A DNA stretch of 64,000 bases from Hetaerina americana (taxonomy: Eukaryota; Arthropoda; Insecta; Odonata; Calopterygidae). A program made the position numbers and the translations under genes. Below, piece by piece: positions 33,170-44,255 of this stretch. Location of the stretch: NCBI GenBank assembly GCA_022747635.1, contig JAKTNV010000027.1:3048501-3112500 (forward strand), in the 5' to 3' direction. Position 1 is the stretch's first letter; the number at the start of each line of letters is the position of its first letter. Below the pieces are notes generated by a model, which saw only the letters and a list, made by a program, of their open reading frames with translations, was not told the DNA's origin and searched no databases.

Positions 33170-33380
33170 ATCAGATTTTTGGCTTTTGCGAAGCACGCGT
33201 GGGGGAGAATGGAGAAGGCAAAGTGGGAAGATAGGAGAACAGACGAATGGTTACCAGGCACGGCGGCGGAAGACATAGGGTGTTGGGAGAAAGTAGGAGG
33301 AGGCAGGAGAAATGGAATCCGTCGCATTGATTGGCTCATGAAGTGTTGAGGATTGCGGTGTCAGGGAATACGAGGTCGGG
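33170..33380 (+). mobile_element. LINE-B fragment, strongly diverged
   Basis: ggagaatggagaaggcaaag and gttgggagaaagtaggagg line up with the MEKVKW and LLGEILWRQ coding region of LINE-B. Confidence 0.5.
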
Positions 33381-33616
33381 GGGAGGAGTGACGCGCCCCC
33401 GCCGGACGGAAGGTCAGACTCATTCGAAGATGGGTTTGCTTTGGTGTACGACAATGCCTCGTTGTGCCCTGACAGGAGAGGCTTGGAACGGCAACGGTGG
33501 ATAGTCTCTGTTTCCAGCCAAAACTTTGCAGCCAGTTTTTGTTGCTGCAAAAGTTACCAGCCTACTTTTAAAAATAGGTAGACCACCATTAATAGGTAAT
33601 TTTTTCATTCCCTGAA

Positions 33617-33840
33617 AGGTACCGCTAGAGTGTATGGCAGGGGGGGAATACACACCAGACCAATTTTGCTTCGAATATTGTTACGCCTACCGCGATCGGG
33701 CAAGGTTATTCTGATCTCTTATCGATCATGAAAAAAATGACATCTTCAATCTATGTGGTCTACACTTAATCTTTTTAATTTCACTGACGTGATCTCTACT
33801 TTGGTAGCACGATGGGGGTAATAATACATTTTCAACATCA
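33617..33840 (-). mobile_element. LINE-A (A2) 3' fragment
   Basis: The left part has the A2 3' end (gtgtatggcagggggggaat), and the right part is the complement of the A2 C-terminal coding region found at 1.5 and 12.7 kb. Confidence 0.65.
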
Positions 33841-33852
33841 ATTCTAAATATC

Positions 33853-34370
33853 CCGTGATAACGCCATGAGTAGATCGGGTGTTTTTGAGTGGTACAAGTT
33901 GCTACGAAAGGATAGAGATGTTGAAAGAGCCGAACGTTCGCGACGGCCTTCGATCTCAAAAAGTGACGAAAATCTTGTAAGAGGGAAGGCTTTGTTGACA
34001 GGGATCTCAGATTAAGTGTCCGCATGGTAAATGGTGAACTTGGAATCCCTAAAAGTGATGTGAATTTACTTGTGACCGTAAACATGGGCATGAGAAAGGT
34101 GTCTGCGTAGTTGGTGTCGCGAGTGCTCTCGGACAAAGAACAAAAAGAAACTCGCACGCGAATCTGCCATGAGCTTCTCGACCATGTGAGTGTGAATCCC
34201 AGTATTTCAGACATTGCGCCACCAGACTTATTCCTCTTCCCCCGTGGGTACGTCACTACGGCTCGGTGGAGGCGTTACATCAGACCGTGACGAGGGAGCT
34301 TATCAGCATTCCGGACGCCTAATTCCAAAAGGCGTACGAAGAGTGGAAACCTTGCACATTAGGGACAGAC
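33853..34370 (+). mobile_element. MAR3b: deleted mariner
   Basis: Matches MAR3a on both sides of its SINE. The N-terminal coding region (cgccatgagtagatcgggtg) and the uninterrupted target site gtaaacatgggcatgag (34078-34094) are present. It then shows the same jump from the CHELLDHVS region to APPDLFLFP and the C-terminal end. It shows the pre-insertion state of the SINE-1 site. Confidence 0.75.
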
Positions 34371-34885
34371 TTATTATTTTGTTTATTTAGAAACACTTAT
34401 TAGCATTGTAGTGTACGCAACGAAAGGGAGAGGTGATTTTTGTTTTATTAAGGGCGTCGTTCTCGCTGTCCTGGTTCTTGCCCAATTTTCCTCACATTTT
34501 GCGCGACTGGTCGAGTGGGCTGGGGTTTTGACCTTTGATGGGGAATGGTTAGGAATAAAGGGATGATGGAAAAGTCGACCCTGAAAACTCATTTGGATTA
34601 AAAAAGTGAGGGTTAAATGGGACGTGTAATGTTCACAGGGTGCGTGTGGTTTCGTGCACTTGGAAATGGGGGGGGGGGGGTGAGGAGGAGGGTGCGGCCC
34701 CCCTTGGGACATTAGAACGACGCTCTTAAATTTGATTAAAATGGCCTTTTCCTCGCGCGCCGCACCCCTCCGCTCGGGGCAGGGCGGGAAGAGGAAGGGA
34801 GGGGCACTGCCAAGGGATGGATGAGTATGCCCAAAAGCAAATAACGCTGGGAGACTGAAATGAAATGCTCTGCTTTCGCCGAATA
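34371..34885. other. no recognisable gene
   Basis: A G-run at 34667-34681; frames on minus up to 202 codons overlap it but have no recognised domain. Confidence 0.4.
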
Positions 34886-34889
34886 TACG

Positions 34890-35440
34890 AGTACAATGGT
34901 TTGTAAAAAGTGACGGTAGTAATAATTTCCTGACGTGCCTGGCGTGAAATGCGGAATACAGACTGTCGGGTAAGTGTGCCCATGATCGCATATCATATAT
35001 TATTGGCTAGATGAAAACGCTTATTATTATCACTGAATATTTGGAAATGCGAAATATCTGCGCTAAATTCGTCCTCCCGAAGGTCTTTGGACGGACGACC
35101 AAAATACCAGAGTCGAGTGTATCTGCTAGCGAAAACCTTCTGCGACGACATCGCGACGATTTCCCAATCCCCTTACAGTTCCAACTTGGCACGCGTGGAC
35201 TATTTCCTATTCCCTGTGAAAGTGATATCCTGCCGCCGTCAAAGGACACATGCACCGTGGAATCATAAGTGCCGTCGAAGAAGCTTGCACGCCTGTACCC
35301 TTAAGGACTTCCCGCCCACCAGGGAGCTTTCAAGCCGTGGAAAGTGTGTCGACGCTCAAGGCATGTACTTTGAAGAATATGTGGGGATTGCAGGAACATC
35401 TGAAGTAAATGTATTTTTCCGATACTTTTTATACTAGCGA
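34890..35440 (+). mobile_element. MAR2 copy 3
   Basis: Plus-strand deleted mariner: the helix-turn-helix region at 34920-35070 (complement-free reading IITEYLEMRNICAKF), then AKTFCDDIATISQSPY joined directly to RVDYFLFP and the terminal CVDAQGMYFEEY (35345-35380). It ends near the gatactttttatac terminal bases (35419-35432). The junction between the two halves is the same as in MAR2 copy 1. Confidence 0.75.
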
Positions 35441-35654
35441 CGTATTAATTTAGCACAAAAAAGGACAAGATAAACTCATTTTTGAGGAAGAGACACACCA
35501 ATTTCACATTTAAGAAAGTTTTATCTTTCGGCCATCTCTTAGGGCTCTCGTATATATAAATCGATAATTCCCTTGGCAACCCCTCAGGGCACAACCTGAC
35601 ATCAAACACTACAACTACACCACTCCCCCCTTCAATCCAGCGTACTTCCTTTTA

Positions 35655-35745
35655 TTGGAATTTTGAGGACTGGTGGAACATTGGGCAAGCGAGGGAAGGC
35701 CGTCAATGGGATGGGCACCTTGTGAAGGGAGAAAGAAAGTATCAC
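35655..35745 (+). mobile_element. possible LINE-B 3' coding relic
   Basis: ttgggcaagcgagggaaggc and gaagggagaaagaaagtat resemble the basic GKRGKG region and the GGRKYS codons of LINE-B. Too short to be sure. Confidence 0.35.
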
Positions 35746-36905
35746 CCTCTATAACTAAACCCCGTGGATCTTCTCTACGCAGTTTTACTGGTCCTCTCTG
35801 GTGCAAGTCATCATATTTGTCCATCTTTTCGGTGGTGCACCGTCGTAGCGTTCGTCTTCGAACTGCCCATTTATCTTGAATTCCTTTTTACTGCTCTTTG
35901 TTTTCTTTTTTACAGTTGACATATTCATTCCATATAATTCTGCATTCGTTCATTTGTGTGATCATATCATTTAACTAACGTAGGATAGCCCACATTTGTT
36001 CATTTTGTATCCCGCAATCCTCGTGTCTCCGTTTTCATTTCCGTTGCGCCAAGGGGGGGCTGCTTGCCACTCCTTGACGTGCCTCCCCGCAGATTCCCTC
36101 CTCGGCGAGCCGTCGTCGTCGTCAGACAGACGGACCTTATTCATTCTTTTCTAGATTGCGCGATTTATACGATGGAATTATTTTCCCTTCGCCCATTTGC
36201 TATTTGGATAAATTGCCCACGTGCTATTAGAATTGTTTTGTTCAAATAAAGCCACAGTTTGTGAGGGGAGGTTGTGGACGCTCGCTTCGAAGATTTGACC
36301 GAGGTGGATGTATGGTGGCATAAAAGGGGCGAGTAGTGTGTGTGGGAATGGGTGCGGGGGGGGGGACCGAGGGGGCAAAGGGACCGAGGGGGCGTTCTTC
36401 CTCGAGCGGCCGAATCATTTCGCGGGTGTGGGCGCGGAGTGGACCATAGGGGGGGGGGGTGGAGGAGAGGGACGGGGTTAGACCTAATCAAGTTGCAGGC
36501 CTCGCTCACGCACGCACGAACCGCCGTCCACCCCCTTTTTATTACGCTCGCCTTGAGGGCGCTTCAGGGGGTGGGGACGTGCCCCCTGCGGGCGAGGGAA
36601 AAGTGGTGGGGAGGAGGGACCTCACCTCCCACCAAGAGTCAAATGCGAGGAATCCGCGCGCTATGCCTCGAGGGGGCGTTTGTGTCCCTCGAATGCCCTC
36701 GAGTTCCGACCCTCCCCTCCCTCTCCACTTTTTGAAATGTTTCCCCTATTGTGTGCCGAAACGTTGACTTTGACCTCGCCGACTGTGGCGTGGGGCGCTC
36801 GCCTTGCGTTCTTTTCACGGCGTACGCACGCGCGCTCATTCGTCGAAATGTCTTGATCTTTTAAAAGCCCTCGGAAATGGAGAACGTTCCCTAACAGATT
36901 GTTCA
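35746..36905. other. no recognisable gene; GC-rich tracts
   Basis: 36340-36760 is G-rich with open frames on both strands (up to 131 codons). No domain is recognised. Confidence 0.4.
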
Positions 36906-36911
36906 AAGAGT

Positions 36912-37112
36912 GTGAATATTTATTTGTTTATTTTATTTATTCAGTATTAGTCCGAAAACAGCACATTTTGGTCTTTATATCGAACTATTAACAACGGTCA
37001 CATTTACAAACACCCAGGCCCTAGATGGAGGGAAACTCACCCAGGCGGGAATCGAACCCGCGACCCTTGGAATGGCAGACGAGGACGTTACCCCGCCGCC
37101 ACCGGGGTCGGC
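36912..37112 (-). mobile_element. SINE-3: tRNA-headed SINE
   Basis: On minus, a tRNA-like head (37112-37040) has a B box cgggttcgattcccgcc (37047-37063 complement) and a Gly-like ctgccat anticodon loop, but the acceptor stem does not close. A 100-bp body and an A-rich tail (complement of tatttatttgtttattttat) follow at 36916-36937. aatatt on both sides may be the target duplication. Confidence 0.6.
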
Positions 37113-37695
37113 AATATTGTGTATATAGTGTGCGTGGTGTGTGTGATGTTTCAAATAAATTATAAAGACGAGGGCTCTCCATGAAATAATTTCCGTTATA
37201 TGACAAAAAAAATAAACGAGAATAGGTGTAGAAAATGTTCAATGTAACAATTTCAGAGTGTCAAAATCATTCGCCTTGACTGGGATTCGAACGCAGATCC
37301 ATCAATATCCAAGTAAAAAAGGTTTTTTTATTATCTCATATGTACATGTACTTATATTTAATATTTTTGAACCTATTTGTCAAACAGATTTAAACATTTG
37401 TCATATCTCTGGAATAGTTTACGAATTCCTTCAGCATAAAATTCTGCCGCCCGAAGTCGCAGCCAACCGATAACGGCATCAATTGAAGTTCCTCGTCGAG
37501 ACGAGCACAAAACATGGGCAGTAGCTTAACTTTTCAGTCATGCTTCAATGCAACAAAGCGGCAGAAATACGTGGTAAACTTTCTAATGATTTAAGATATC
37601 GTAAAACGCCGGATTTCGCGAACTTATCGTCAATTTTCAGGTGCCGTTCATTGTTCGCCACAGACGGGGGCGGCACTTCTGTCATCATTTTGTAC
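37113..37695. other. no recognisable gene; tRNA-like scrap
   Basis: The stretch gactgggattcgaacgcaga (37278-37297) resembles the complement of a T-arm. Nothing else is identifiable. Confidence 0.35.
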
Positions 37696-37696
37696 A

Positions 37697-38075
37697 AAGA
37701 TAAACTAAGGGAGATAGATTCCAGGACAGATAGGTACAAATACTCATTCTTTCCCCGAACAATCAGAAATCAAAATAGTGAGAAACCGAAGTAACTTTAG
37801 AAATATTGAAAACATTGAATTTACAAGTCGGAGCAAAATTAAAAATTGCAAAGATGTTAGGTATACTTTCAGGTGCATGTGTATGTAAGATGTAGATTGA
37901 GTGTTTGCATGTGTGTGGGGTGTAAGTGTTCATGCATGAATGTATGCCATTTTTTTGTGGATATGTGATTTTGTGGTTATTGCATGCGGTTTTTTTTCTA
38001 AATTACGGTTGGTGTCCTAACACCCCCCGCCACACACCCTTGCGGCGGCTTGCGGGGTATTAATTAGATGTAGAG
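37697..38075 (+). mobile_element. LINE-A (A1) 3' copy
   Basis: Encodes the last codons (TDRYKYSFFPRTIRNQN). A 270-bp UTR follows, closely matching the copies at 43.9 and 59.2 kb, then the terminal hairpin and attagatgtag tail. Confidence 0.88.
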
Positions 38076-38600
38076 TTATTATGTAGATGTAGTTATTATG
38101 TAGATTATGTAGATCATTATGGACATTTGTCCGTTCACTCTTAAAACGCGCACGCCTCTTGTCAATCATCACACTTGGTCCGTACAGAGCACAATGATGA
38201 ATTTCAGCAGCTTTGAAGTTTTTTTTATCAGTGAAAACTTTATCACTGAACGAAATTCACATTTTGCAAGAATTTCAGTGGTATTGCTCATTTTGACTCC
38301 CTACTGTATAAACAAGCGACAATCAGCGCCATCTTCCATTTACTGCAGCTCGAGGCGTACTGACCCACTGTGTGCGTCAACACAGCGACCAACATTCGGC
38401 TCCCTCCGTTAGTTCTTACCTAACACCGCAACGGAAGTTACTCATTACTGCCAGGCTGGGGTGTGCTAGCACAAGGTGGGACGGATAAGATATATGAAAG
38501 GTTAAGGAAAAAAAAACCCAAAATAGACGAGCAAAATTTTACCGCATGCTCTCGGAAAACCTATTTCCAAATGAGGGTTAAGCTTACCCAATGGTTGAGA
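38076..38600. other. no recognisable gene
   Basis: Unassigned sequence downstream of the tRNA gene (which is on minus). Short frames without domains. Confidence 0.35.
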
Positions 38601-38611
38601 AAAAGAGTCAT

Positions 38612-38617
38612 AAAAAA
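38612..38617 (-). terminator. Pol III terminator of tRNA-Ala
   Basis: Six T on the minus strand, starting three bases after the discriminator base of the tRNA. Confidence 0.85.
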
Positions 38618-38619
38618 TC

Positions 38620-38692
38620 TGGAGGCGCCGGGTATCGATCCCGGTACCTCTCACATGCTAAGCGAGCGCTCTACCATCTGAGCTACGCCCCC
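38620..38692 (-). tRNA. tRNA-Ala (AGC)
   Basis: Starts GGGGGCG at 38692 and ends CGCCTCC plus discriminator A at 38620 (73 nt; CCA not encoded). The acceptor stem pairs fully with the alanine identity pair G3:U70. The D arm (tagctcagatggtagagc), the anticodon stem CTCGC/GTGAG with loop TTAGCAT, and the T arm (ccgggatcgatacccgg) are intact. One G-T pair in the anticodon stem differs from the usual G-C but still pairs. A and B boxes are normal and a T6 terminator follows. Unlike the SINE heads it has no repeat body, so it looks like a functional gene that reads GCU (and GCC after A34 editing). Confidence 0.95.
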
Positions 38693-38699
38693 AGTTGAA

Positions 38700-39095
38700 A
38701 ATGCGAGTGTCTCAAGCCGGTTTTATTAACTTTGGCGCACATTGTTCGCCCCCCTCCCCCCCCAACACGGGCTGACGCTGGGAAGTGGGTCTCTGTGAAA
38801 GTGAAGGGCGCCCAACGGTCGGGGGCAGGGGAGGGAGGGCTGCGGTGGCCTCCCCCGGCCAACGGGGCGGGCAACAACCGGGGCTGGCTGAGGGCGCCGC
38901 GTAACACCTCGGCGAATTTCAAACTAGGCGTCAAGCGTTCGAATGCATCATCATGTCTTCCAAAAACAATGGGGAAGGTAGTTTTGAACTTTCTAAATCG
39001 TACTTCGTGATTTCTGCTCAGAGAAATTGTGTGTACTGCTGCTCATTGAATGCCATTAGAAGGCGGAGGGAGAAGAAAATTTACGTCCTCATGTA
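38700..39095. other. no recognisable gene
   Basis: GC-rich at 38735-38900 with frames on both strands; no domain. Confidence 0.4.
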
Positions 39096-39097
39096 CA

Positions 39098-40075
39098 CAA
39101 TACCAAGCAGGGGCATTTGGCGGGGGTTGTCTGGTCACTACTCGTAAAAGAGGAGAAAGCCGCGTGCTAGACCAACAAATTCATGCAAATCTACGCTCAA
39201 ATTGGCGAATGCGTTATTCATGTGAAAACCTTTTAAACTTACAGGCAGGCATATACATTGATTATCAACTAATGTACACATGTAACTCCATGCAACTAGC
39301 ATACACGTTTAATCTTGTTGAGTATTTGTATCCATGTGACTGGAATCTCTCTACCTTATCTTATCTTCGTGGTCTAAGCCACTCAAGTAGTGTGGGGGCC
39401 ATAGTAATAATTCCTTCAGTGTCATTGTTAAACTCGTTTGTTCTGAGTCTTTCTAATAGTCTTAGTCTCGCTTGCTCTCTCGCATCTCAAAAGGTTCCCA
39501 GCCTAAACCCCCCGAGAGACCTGTCACAGTTGTGTTCTTATTATAACAATTTCAACGAATCTGGCGGATTTTCTCTCGACTTGATCTAATTCTTTTTACC
39601 ATATTTTCCCCTAAGGATCCCAAATACTTGCGGCATATTCCAAATGAGGACTAACTAGAGCGTAATAACACCTCTCTTTAACTTTTTCATTGCATTTCCC
39701 TACCACCCGTTTTATGAAGCCAAGTTTCTTTGAAGCTGATCCGCATATTGTCCTGAGATGTACTCCCCATGCGAGGGGTGGTATTCGTTGGTTTCTGGCT
39801 CATCTTTGAGGAAGTTAATGCTCGTGGAATGAAGAATGCAATTTATTTTTCCACTGTTCTTTTATTTGTGTACTACTACTTTCAGCGCTTAGGCGTGGTC
39901 ATCAGGTGACCTGATGATGATGCCTAAGCGTTGAAACTTGTATCAGCAAAACAAATAACAGTGGATGAATACATTGCGTTCTTCATTCCATGAAAAGCGT
40001 GGTGTTAGAAATGCCCCAAATATTTCACTTAATCTGCCGTAGTTAGCACTGAACCGTCTATTACATGATGCATAA
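39098..40075 (-). mobile_element. LINE-A copy split by FB5
   Basis: The left part is a diverged 3'UTR (39098-39340). 39345-39790 matches 59550-59990 of the intact copy (complement of the RT C-terminal codons, e.g. gagacctgtcaca and ccaaatacttgcggcatatt). The element resumes at 39991 (tgaaaagcgtggtgttag) to about 40075. About 20 bp are duplicated around the insertion. Confidence 0.85.
39789..39990 (+). mobile_element. FB5: palindromic hammerhead element
   Basis: Inverted ends tggaatgaagaatgcaattt (39825-39844) and their near complement ending at 39990. The plus core (39911-39944) reads CTGATGA, an ATGC/GCGT stem, GAAA, CTTGTATC. The minus core (39905-39880) reads CTGATGA, a CGC/GCG stem, GAAA. 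GTGGAT lies 16 nt after the predicted plus cleavage site. A tail at 39789-39824 (reverse strand CTTCCTCAAAGATGAGCC) resembles the other foldback tails. Confidence 0.7.
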
Positions 40076-40667
40076 TGTATTTAGGGTCTTGCCAAAGGAC
40101 TCATAGGTTTACTTAGCGTGGATGAGCATTCCTATTAGGAAACCTCACTGAATGACGGCTCGTGCGCATTGGCGGCTTTTGGCGATTTCCGTGGTGATGG
40201 GTTGTGTTGAAACATCTCGAAGGTTGTCGTTTTGAGCAGTGGTTCAATCGTTTGAATAAAAGCGAAATAGCACATACGTCAGTGGTATTTTGGAGCGCAT
40301 TTTGAACAACTCAAATGCAAATAATTAATCACGGGAAGAACTAGATGTTCATCGTTGTAATAAAATCAATGGAACGTAAAAATATGATTCCTACAGAAAA
40401 TGCCTTGAATCATATTTTGGTCAACGGAAGTGACTTATGGTTTAATTCACGACCTAATTGCTGGCGGGATGACGTCCTTCGTGTGTTGGGTCAGAGGTCG
40501 TTACCCCTTCCTGACGCTAATGCTGTGTTTGTGATTTCCCTTGCAGTAATTTCTTGTCAAAAAAAATCAATTTCGAAGCCTGCTTGACTGTTAAAAGGTA
40601 ATGATTTAAGCGCCGATTCAGGCGAACTCGGTTTCGTCGTTTCCTTTCAAAATAACGCATTTCTCTA
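40076..40667. other. no recognisable gene
   Basis: A plus frame of 80 codons at 40345-40587 has no recognised domain. Confidence 0.4.
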
Positions 40668-40870
40668 CATCTACATAACATCACGCAAGCCGCCGAAAAG
40701 GCGTGTGGCAGGGGGTGTTAGGTCGTCACCCAAATATAAGTAGCAAGTTAAATTTTCAATTCCCGTGTGATATCTAATTCTGTTTATCGATGATATTTAC
40801 ATCTACACAATACACTGCAGGCCACCGGGAAGGTGTGTGGCAATTGTCGCATCAGGGGTATATCTGTGTA
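40668..40870 (-). mobile_element. two LINE-A 3' ends in tandem
   Basis: Tails tctacatctacataac (40671-40686) and tttacatctacacaat (40796-40811), each followed by a complemented hairpin (gcaagccgccgaaaaggcgt; gcaggccaccgggaaggtgt). The second carries the A2-like A-U inner pair. Both are short. Confidence 0.65.
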
Positions 40871-41236
40871 CCCGCCGTTCCCTTTCAGTATTTTTCCTGG
40901 CACCGTTCTCTTTTCCTATTTAACAGAGTGTACTTTTGGTTCGCTGGTCTTCGAGGAATCCAATGTAACGAATACTTCGCAATCGAGAGCTTGTCGCCGT
41001 AGATGGTGCACCAAATCCCTCCGAAACCTCTCCGTTGCGAATGAAGCGGTCTTGAATGTCCCTCATAGCAGAAAGTGCTCGTCTTGGGATCCCTAGTTGC
41101 TAACTTCCAAGGGCATGGCTCGCCTCCGACGAGGATACTCAATCTATCGCAATGGCCTTGCTATGACAAGTCTCCGTATGATGGCCTTAACCGGGATGCT
41201 GTAGATGAACCTCGCGCGTCAGTTACAGCTAATACG

Positions 41237-41905
41237 AGAGTAGTTTGAAAGATTCTCGGAATCACTACCAGATGTCAGCGCCAGCGCGACGAGTTTCCCG
41301 GGTAGTAATAGGTAATCTTTTATAAGTAAAGACGTTGCGCCTAAGTGCTCTGGGAAGCGGTGATTGGTGCGGAGGCCTCTCTATACTGTTGTTCCCGCAA
41401 GTGATTTGTGAATATGGAAAAAATTGAGATTCGAGCAGTGATTAAATCCTTCGTAAAGAAAGGTGTGCACACAGAGAACATTTATGCTGACTATCTATCA
41501 GAACATTCTGGGCGACTCAGGCCCTTCACATTCAACTGTTGCCAAGCGGACAAACGAGTTTATGTTGGCAATGGATGATCGCCAACTGAAAGTGCGAGAA
41601 ATCGCTGAAGATGTAGGGATATCATCTGAACGGGCATATCACATTTTAGAAGTGGAATTGAGTATGAGAAATTTAGATGGGTGGCTCGATTCTTGAGGCA
41701 GGATCACAAGCAACATGCTAAACATTTTTGCGAACGGAGATTCTTGTCAAACAAAAAACTAACATCCGAAGTAGAGGGGTATTTTGCCCGGGCCTCAAGG
41801 AATCTAATTATCGATGTGGAATCAAGGGGTTGGATCATTGCTGGACCAAGTGAATTAATGTACGGGGAGACTACATTAAAAATACAAAAGTTTCCCTGAG
41901 GAAGT
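41237..41905 (+). mobile_element. MAR6: mariner remnant
   Basis: From an ATG at 41414 the plus strand gives MEKIEIRAVIKSFVKKGVHT, a mariner N-terminus. The frame then shifts to 41463-41696 (GDSGPSHSTVAKRTNEF, DRQLKVREIAEDVGISSERAY, ELSMRNLDGW). The catalytic domain is missing apart from broken scraps. The left end (gtagtttgaaagattctcgg) matches the 3' end of MAR4 over about 85 bp. The right end is not found. Confidence 0.75.
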
Positions 41906-42915
41906 CTATATATACGAATGTAGACTATTATATAAGTTTATATGCATTCCATTCTGAGAACTTTACGAAGCACCCGCGTATTATAGCGGTGACTAGACTC
42001 CAACGACCCATCATCTTGTTGAGTGCGATGGAGGGATAGGGCGCCCAATTCTGCCCTAGGACCTGTGAAACTCTCTCAACGTGGCAATAAATGTGCTCTA
42101 TCCCTTCCTTCGCCAACGTCTGCGTTTTCCCAGGGAATGGTTCCTTGTTAAAATGACTCGGCTCGGGAGTTTATCTGGGAGTCGAGAAAGAGGGACACCT
42201 GGATTTGGACCTTTGAACCATGAGGTCAACATCCAGGGCAAACAACGCACCAGGCCTCCTTATTGAAAATAGATCAGTCTTCAACAGAATAATAATAATA
42301 ATAATAATGTAATTCAATTGATAAAAATTACCGGAAATGACACTACAATATTTTACGATTTGAAAGTGGCTGAATTGGAATTAAATCGATTGAAGTTCCA
42401 TCAGTTACGTCCACGGATAAATGTTGGTGTTCGAACGATTTTCACATTATATTTCTCTCTCGCGGTGTATTTATTACCTTTAAGAACCCGTGCGCAAGCG
42501 GAGCTTTAATGTTTCGAGATAAAATCACCGTCTAGAAAGTGTTTGGTGCTTGAAAGTGGTCGATTAATAGGATTGCGTAGATGCATTTCATAGATCAACG
42601 GACGCTATCGTGAATTCAGTGCTAAATCCCGACAACGAGGTCAAAAGCTTTGCAACGGAAAACAACGATCGGGGCATAATAATGGTTGGGAGATATTTAC
42701 GTATCCCGTTTTTGATTGGAGCACTTAAAAGAGTTTTAAAACGGGTCATAAGGGTGAGAGAGACCTTCGCGAGTCATTTTGGCTTGCTTTCACGTCGAAA
42801 TTTTATAAGCTAGTAACTTGGTGTAATGCCGTTTCTTGCGTCACAAGTAAATGTAAATGGCTGGCACTGATGCCTCTATTGGTAGACACAATCAGGTTAT
42901 GAATTGTAAAAAAGG
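41906..42915. other. no recognisable gene; (AAT)n repeat
   Basis: A short ATA/AAT repeat at 42286-42308. Frames of up to 70 codons without domains. Confidence 0.4.
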
Positions 42916-42916
42916 A

Positions 42917-43170
42917 ATCTACATCTACATAATACCCCGCAAGCCGCCGCAAGGGCGTGTGGCGGGGGGAATCCAGACCCACTGCCAATCTCCATCTGCA
43001 TAATACCCCGCCAGCCGCCGCAAGGGCGTGTTGGGGTTAAGTGACTAGCAATGCATGTGCCAACCCAATCATGTCACCTCTACACAAATATTGCACAAAG
43101 TGCACTGGAGCAGACTTGATCGCACGAAAGAAGGCGCTTACATGCAAGAATATTCAAAAACAGGGTACTT
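42917..43170 (-). mobile_element. two abutting LINE-A 3' ends
   Basis: Tail plus hairpin at 42917-42970 (ctacatctacataatacccc) and a second at 42988-43028 (ccatctgcataataccccgc). The second continues into an A3-type UTR (to about 43170). The first copy is only about 55 bp long. Confidence 0.75.
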
Positions 43171-43825
43171 TTACTCAATTCTTGTGGTTGTCTTCGGAGA
43201 AGGGCTTCAAATTAAGAGATGAAAATAAAGCGCTAGTTGAACATTTAGACGAGAATCCAAAGCCATTTTGGTCCTTGATCAGTCCGATCTCTTTGAGGAA
43301 GTTGTTAATATCGGCAATGAGCTGACAGCAAATGTCCTCGGAAATGATGATGCAGGAAGAATGGCCAGCATTTTAGATAAACCCAATGAAATGTGCTCTC
43401 TATCAAAGGGATCTCATGAGATGATCGAACAATATTTCCGAAACCCTTCATAATCCTGTTTGTAAATCCGATGATTGCAGCTGGTATATACTTGGGAGAA
43501 TTGAACGCCTGCTGCAAATCTACATCTTCCTGCATGATGCCACTAGGGTGTTTGATAGGGTTTGGTTTATACACCAGGCATACATCACCTGAAATTAAGT
43601 TTTTCTTAATTGTGCAATGGTGGTGGACATACTCGTAATTAGGTCCACAATGTATCAGCACCTCTGTCAAAACTTGTAGGCATTTTCCTTCGTATTTGCA
43701 AATACTTTTATGTAAGGTATCGGTAAAAGTTTCATTTTAATAGATTTATTTCAATTTATTTTGCAAATTATTGCTGCAATGCCTCAATATTCTTCGCCTC
43801 AATATTCTATGCCTCAATATTCTTC
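43171..43825. other. mostly unassigned; short LINE-like coding scrap
   Basis: Codons EHLDENPKPFWSLI (about 43238-43280 plus) resemble EYLEENPKSFWSYV of the LINE-A pre-RT region. The rest of the 61-codon frame at 43268-43453 is unrecognised. Confidence 0.35.
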
Positions 43826-43829
43826 TGGC

Positions 43830-44255
43830 CCCACACTACTTAGGTAGATCAGACCACAAAGATAAACTAAGGGAGATAGATTCCAAGACAGATAGGTACA
43901 AATACTCATTCTTTCCCCGAACAATCAGAAATCATAATAGGATGAAACCGAAGTCACTTTAGAAATATTAAAAACGTTGAATTTACAAGTCGGAACAAAA
44001 TTAAACACTATAGAGATGTTAGGTATACTTCCAGGTGCATGTGTATGTTAGTTGGTAGTTTGAGTGTTTGCATGTGTGTGGGGTGTAAGTGTTCATGCAT
44101 GAATGTATGCCATGTTTTTTTTATATATTTTTTTGTGGTTATTGCATGCGGTCTTTTTATTTTTTCTTTTCTAAATTACGGGTGGTGTCCTAGCACCCCC
44201 CGCCACACGCCCTTGCGACGGCTTGCGGGGTATTAAGTAGATGTAGATGTAGATG
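43830..44255 (+). mobile_element. LINE-A (A1) 3' copy
   Basis: Encodes HYLGRSDHKDKLREIDSKTD then KYSFFPRTIRNHN and a stop. The UTR nearly matches that of the intact copy. It ends in the hairpin (ccccgccacacgcccttgcg) and the aagtagatgtagatgtag tail at 44236-44253. Confidence 0.92.

Noticed and set aside
37040..37112. tRNA-Gly gene
   Set aside because: The B box is good but the acceptor stem does not pair, and a repeat body with an A-rich tail follows, so it is a SINE head.
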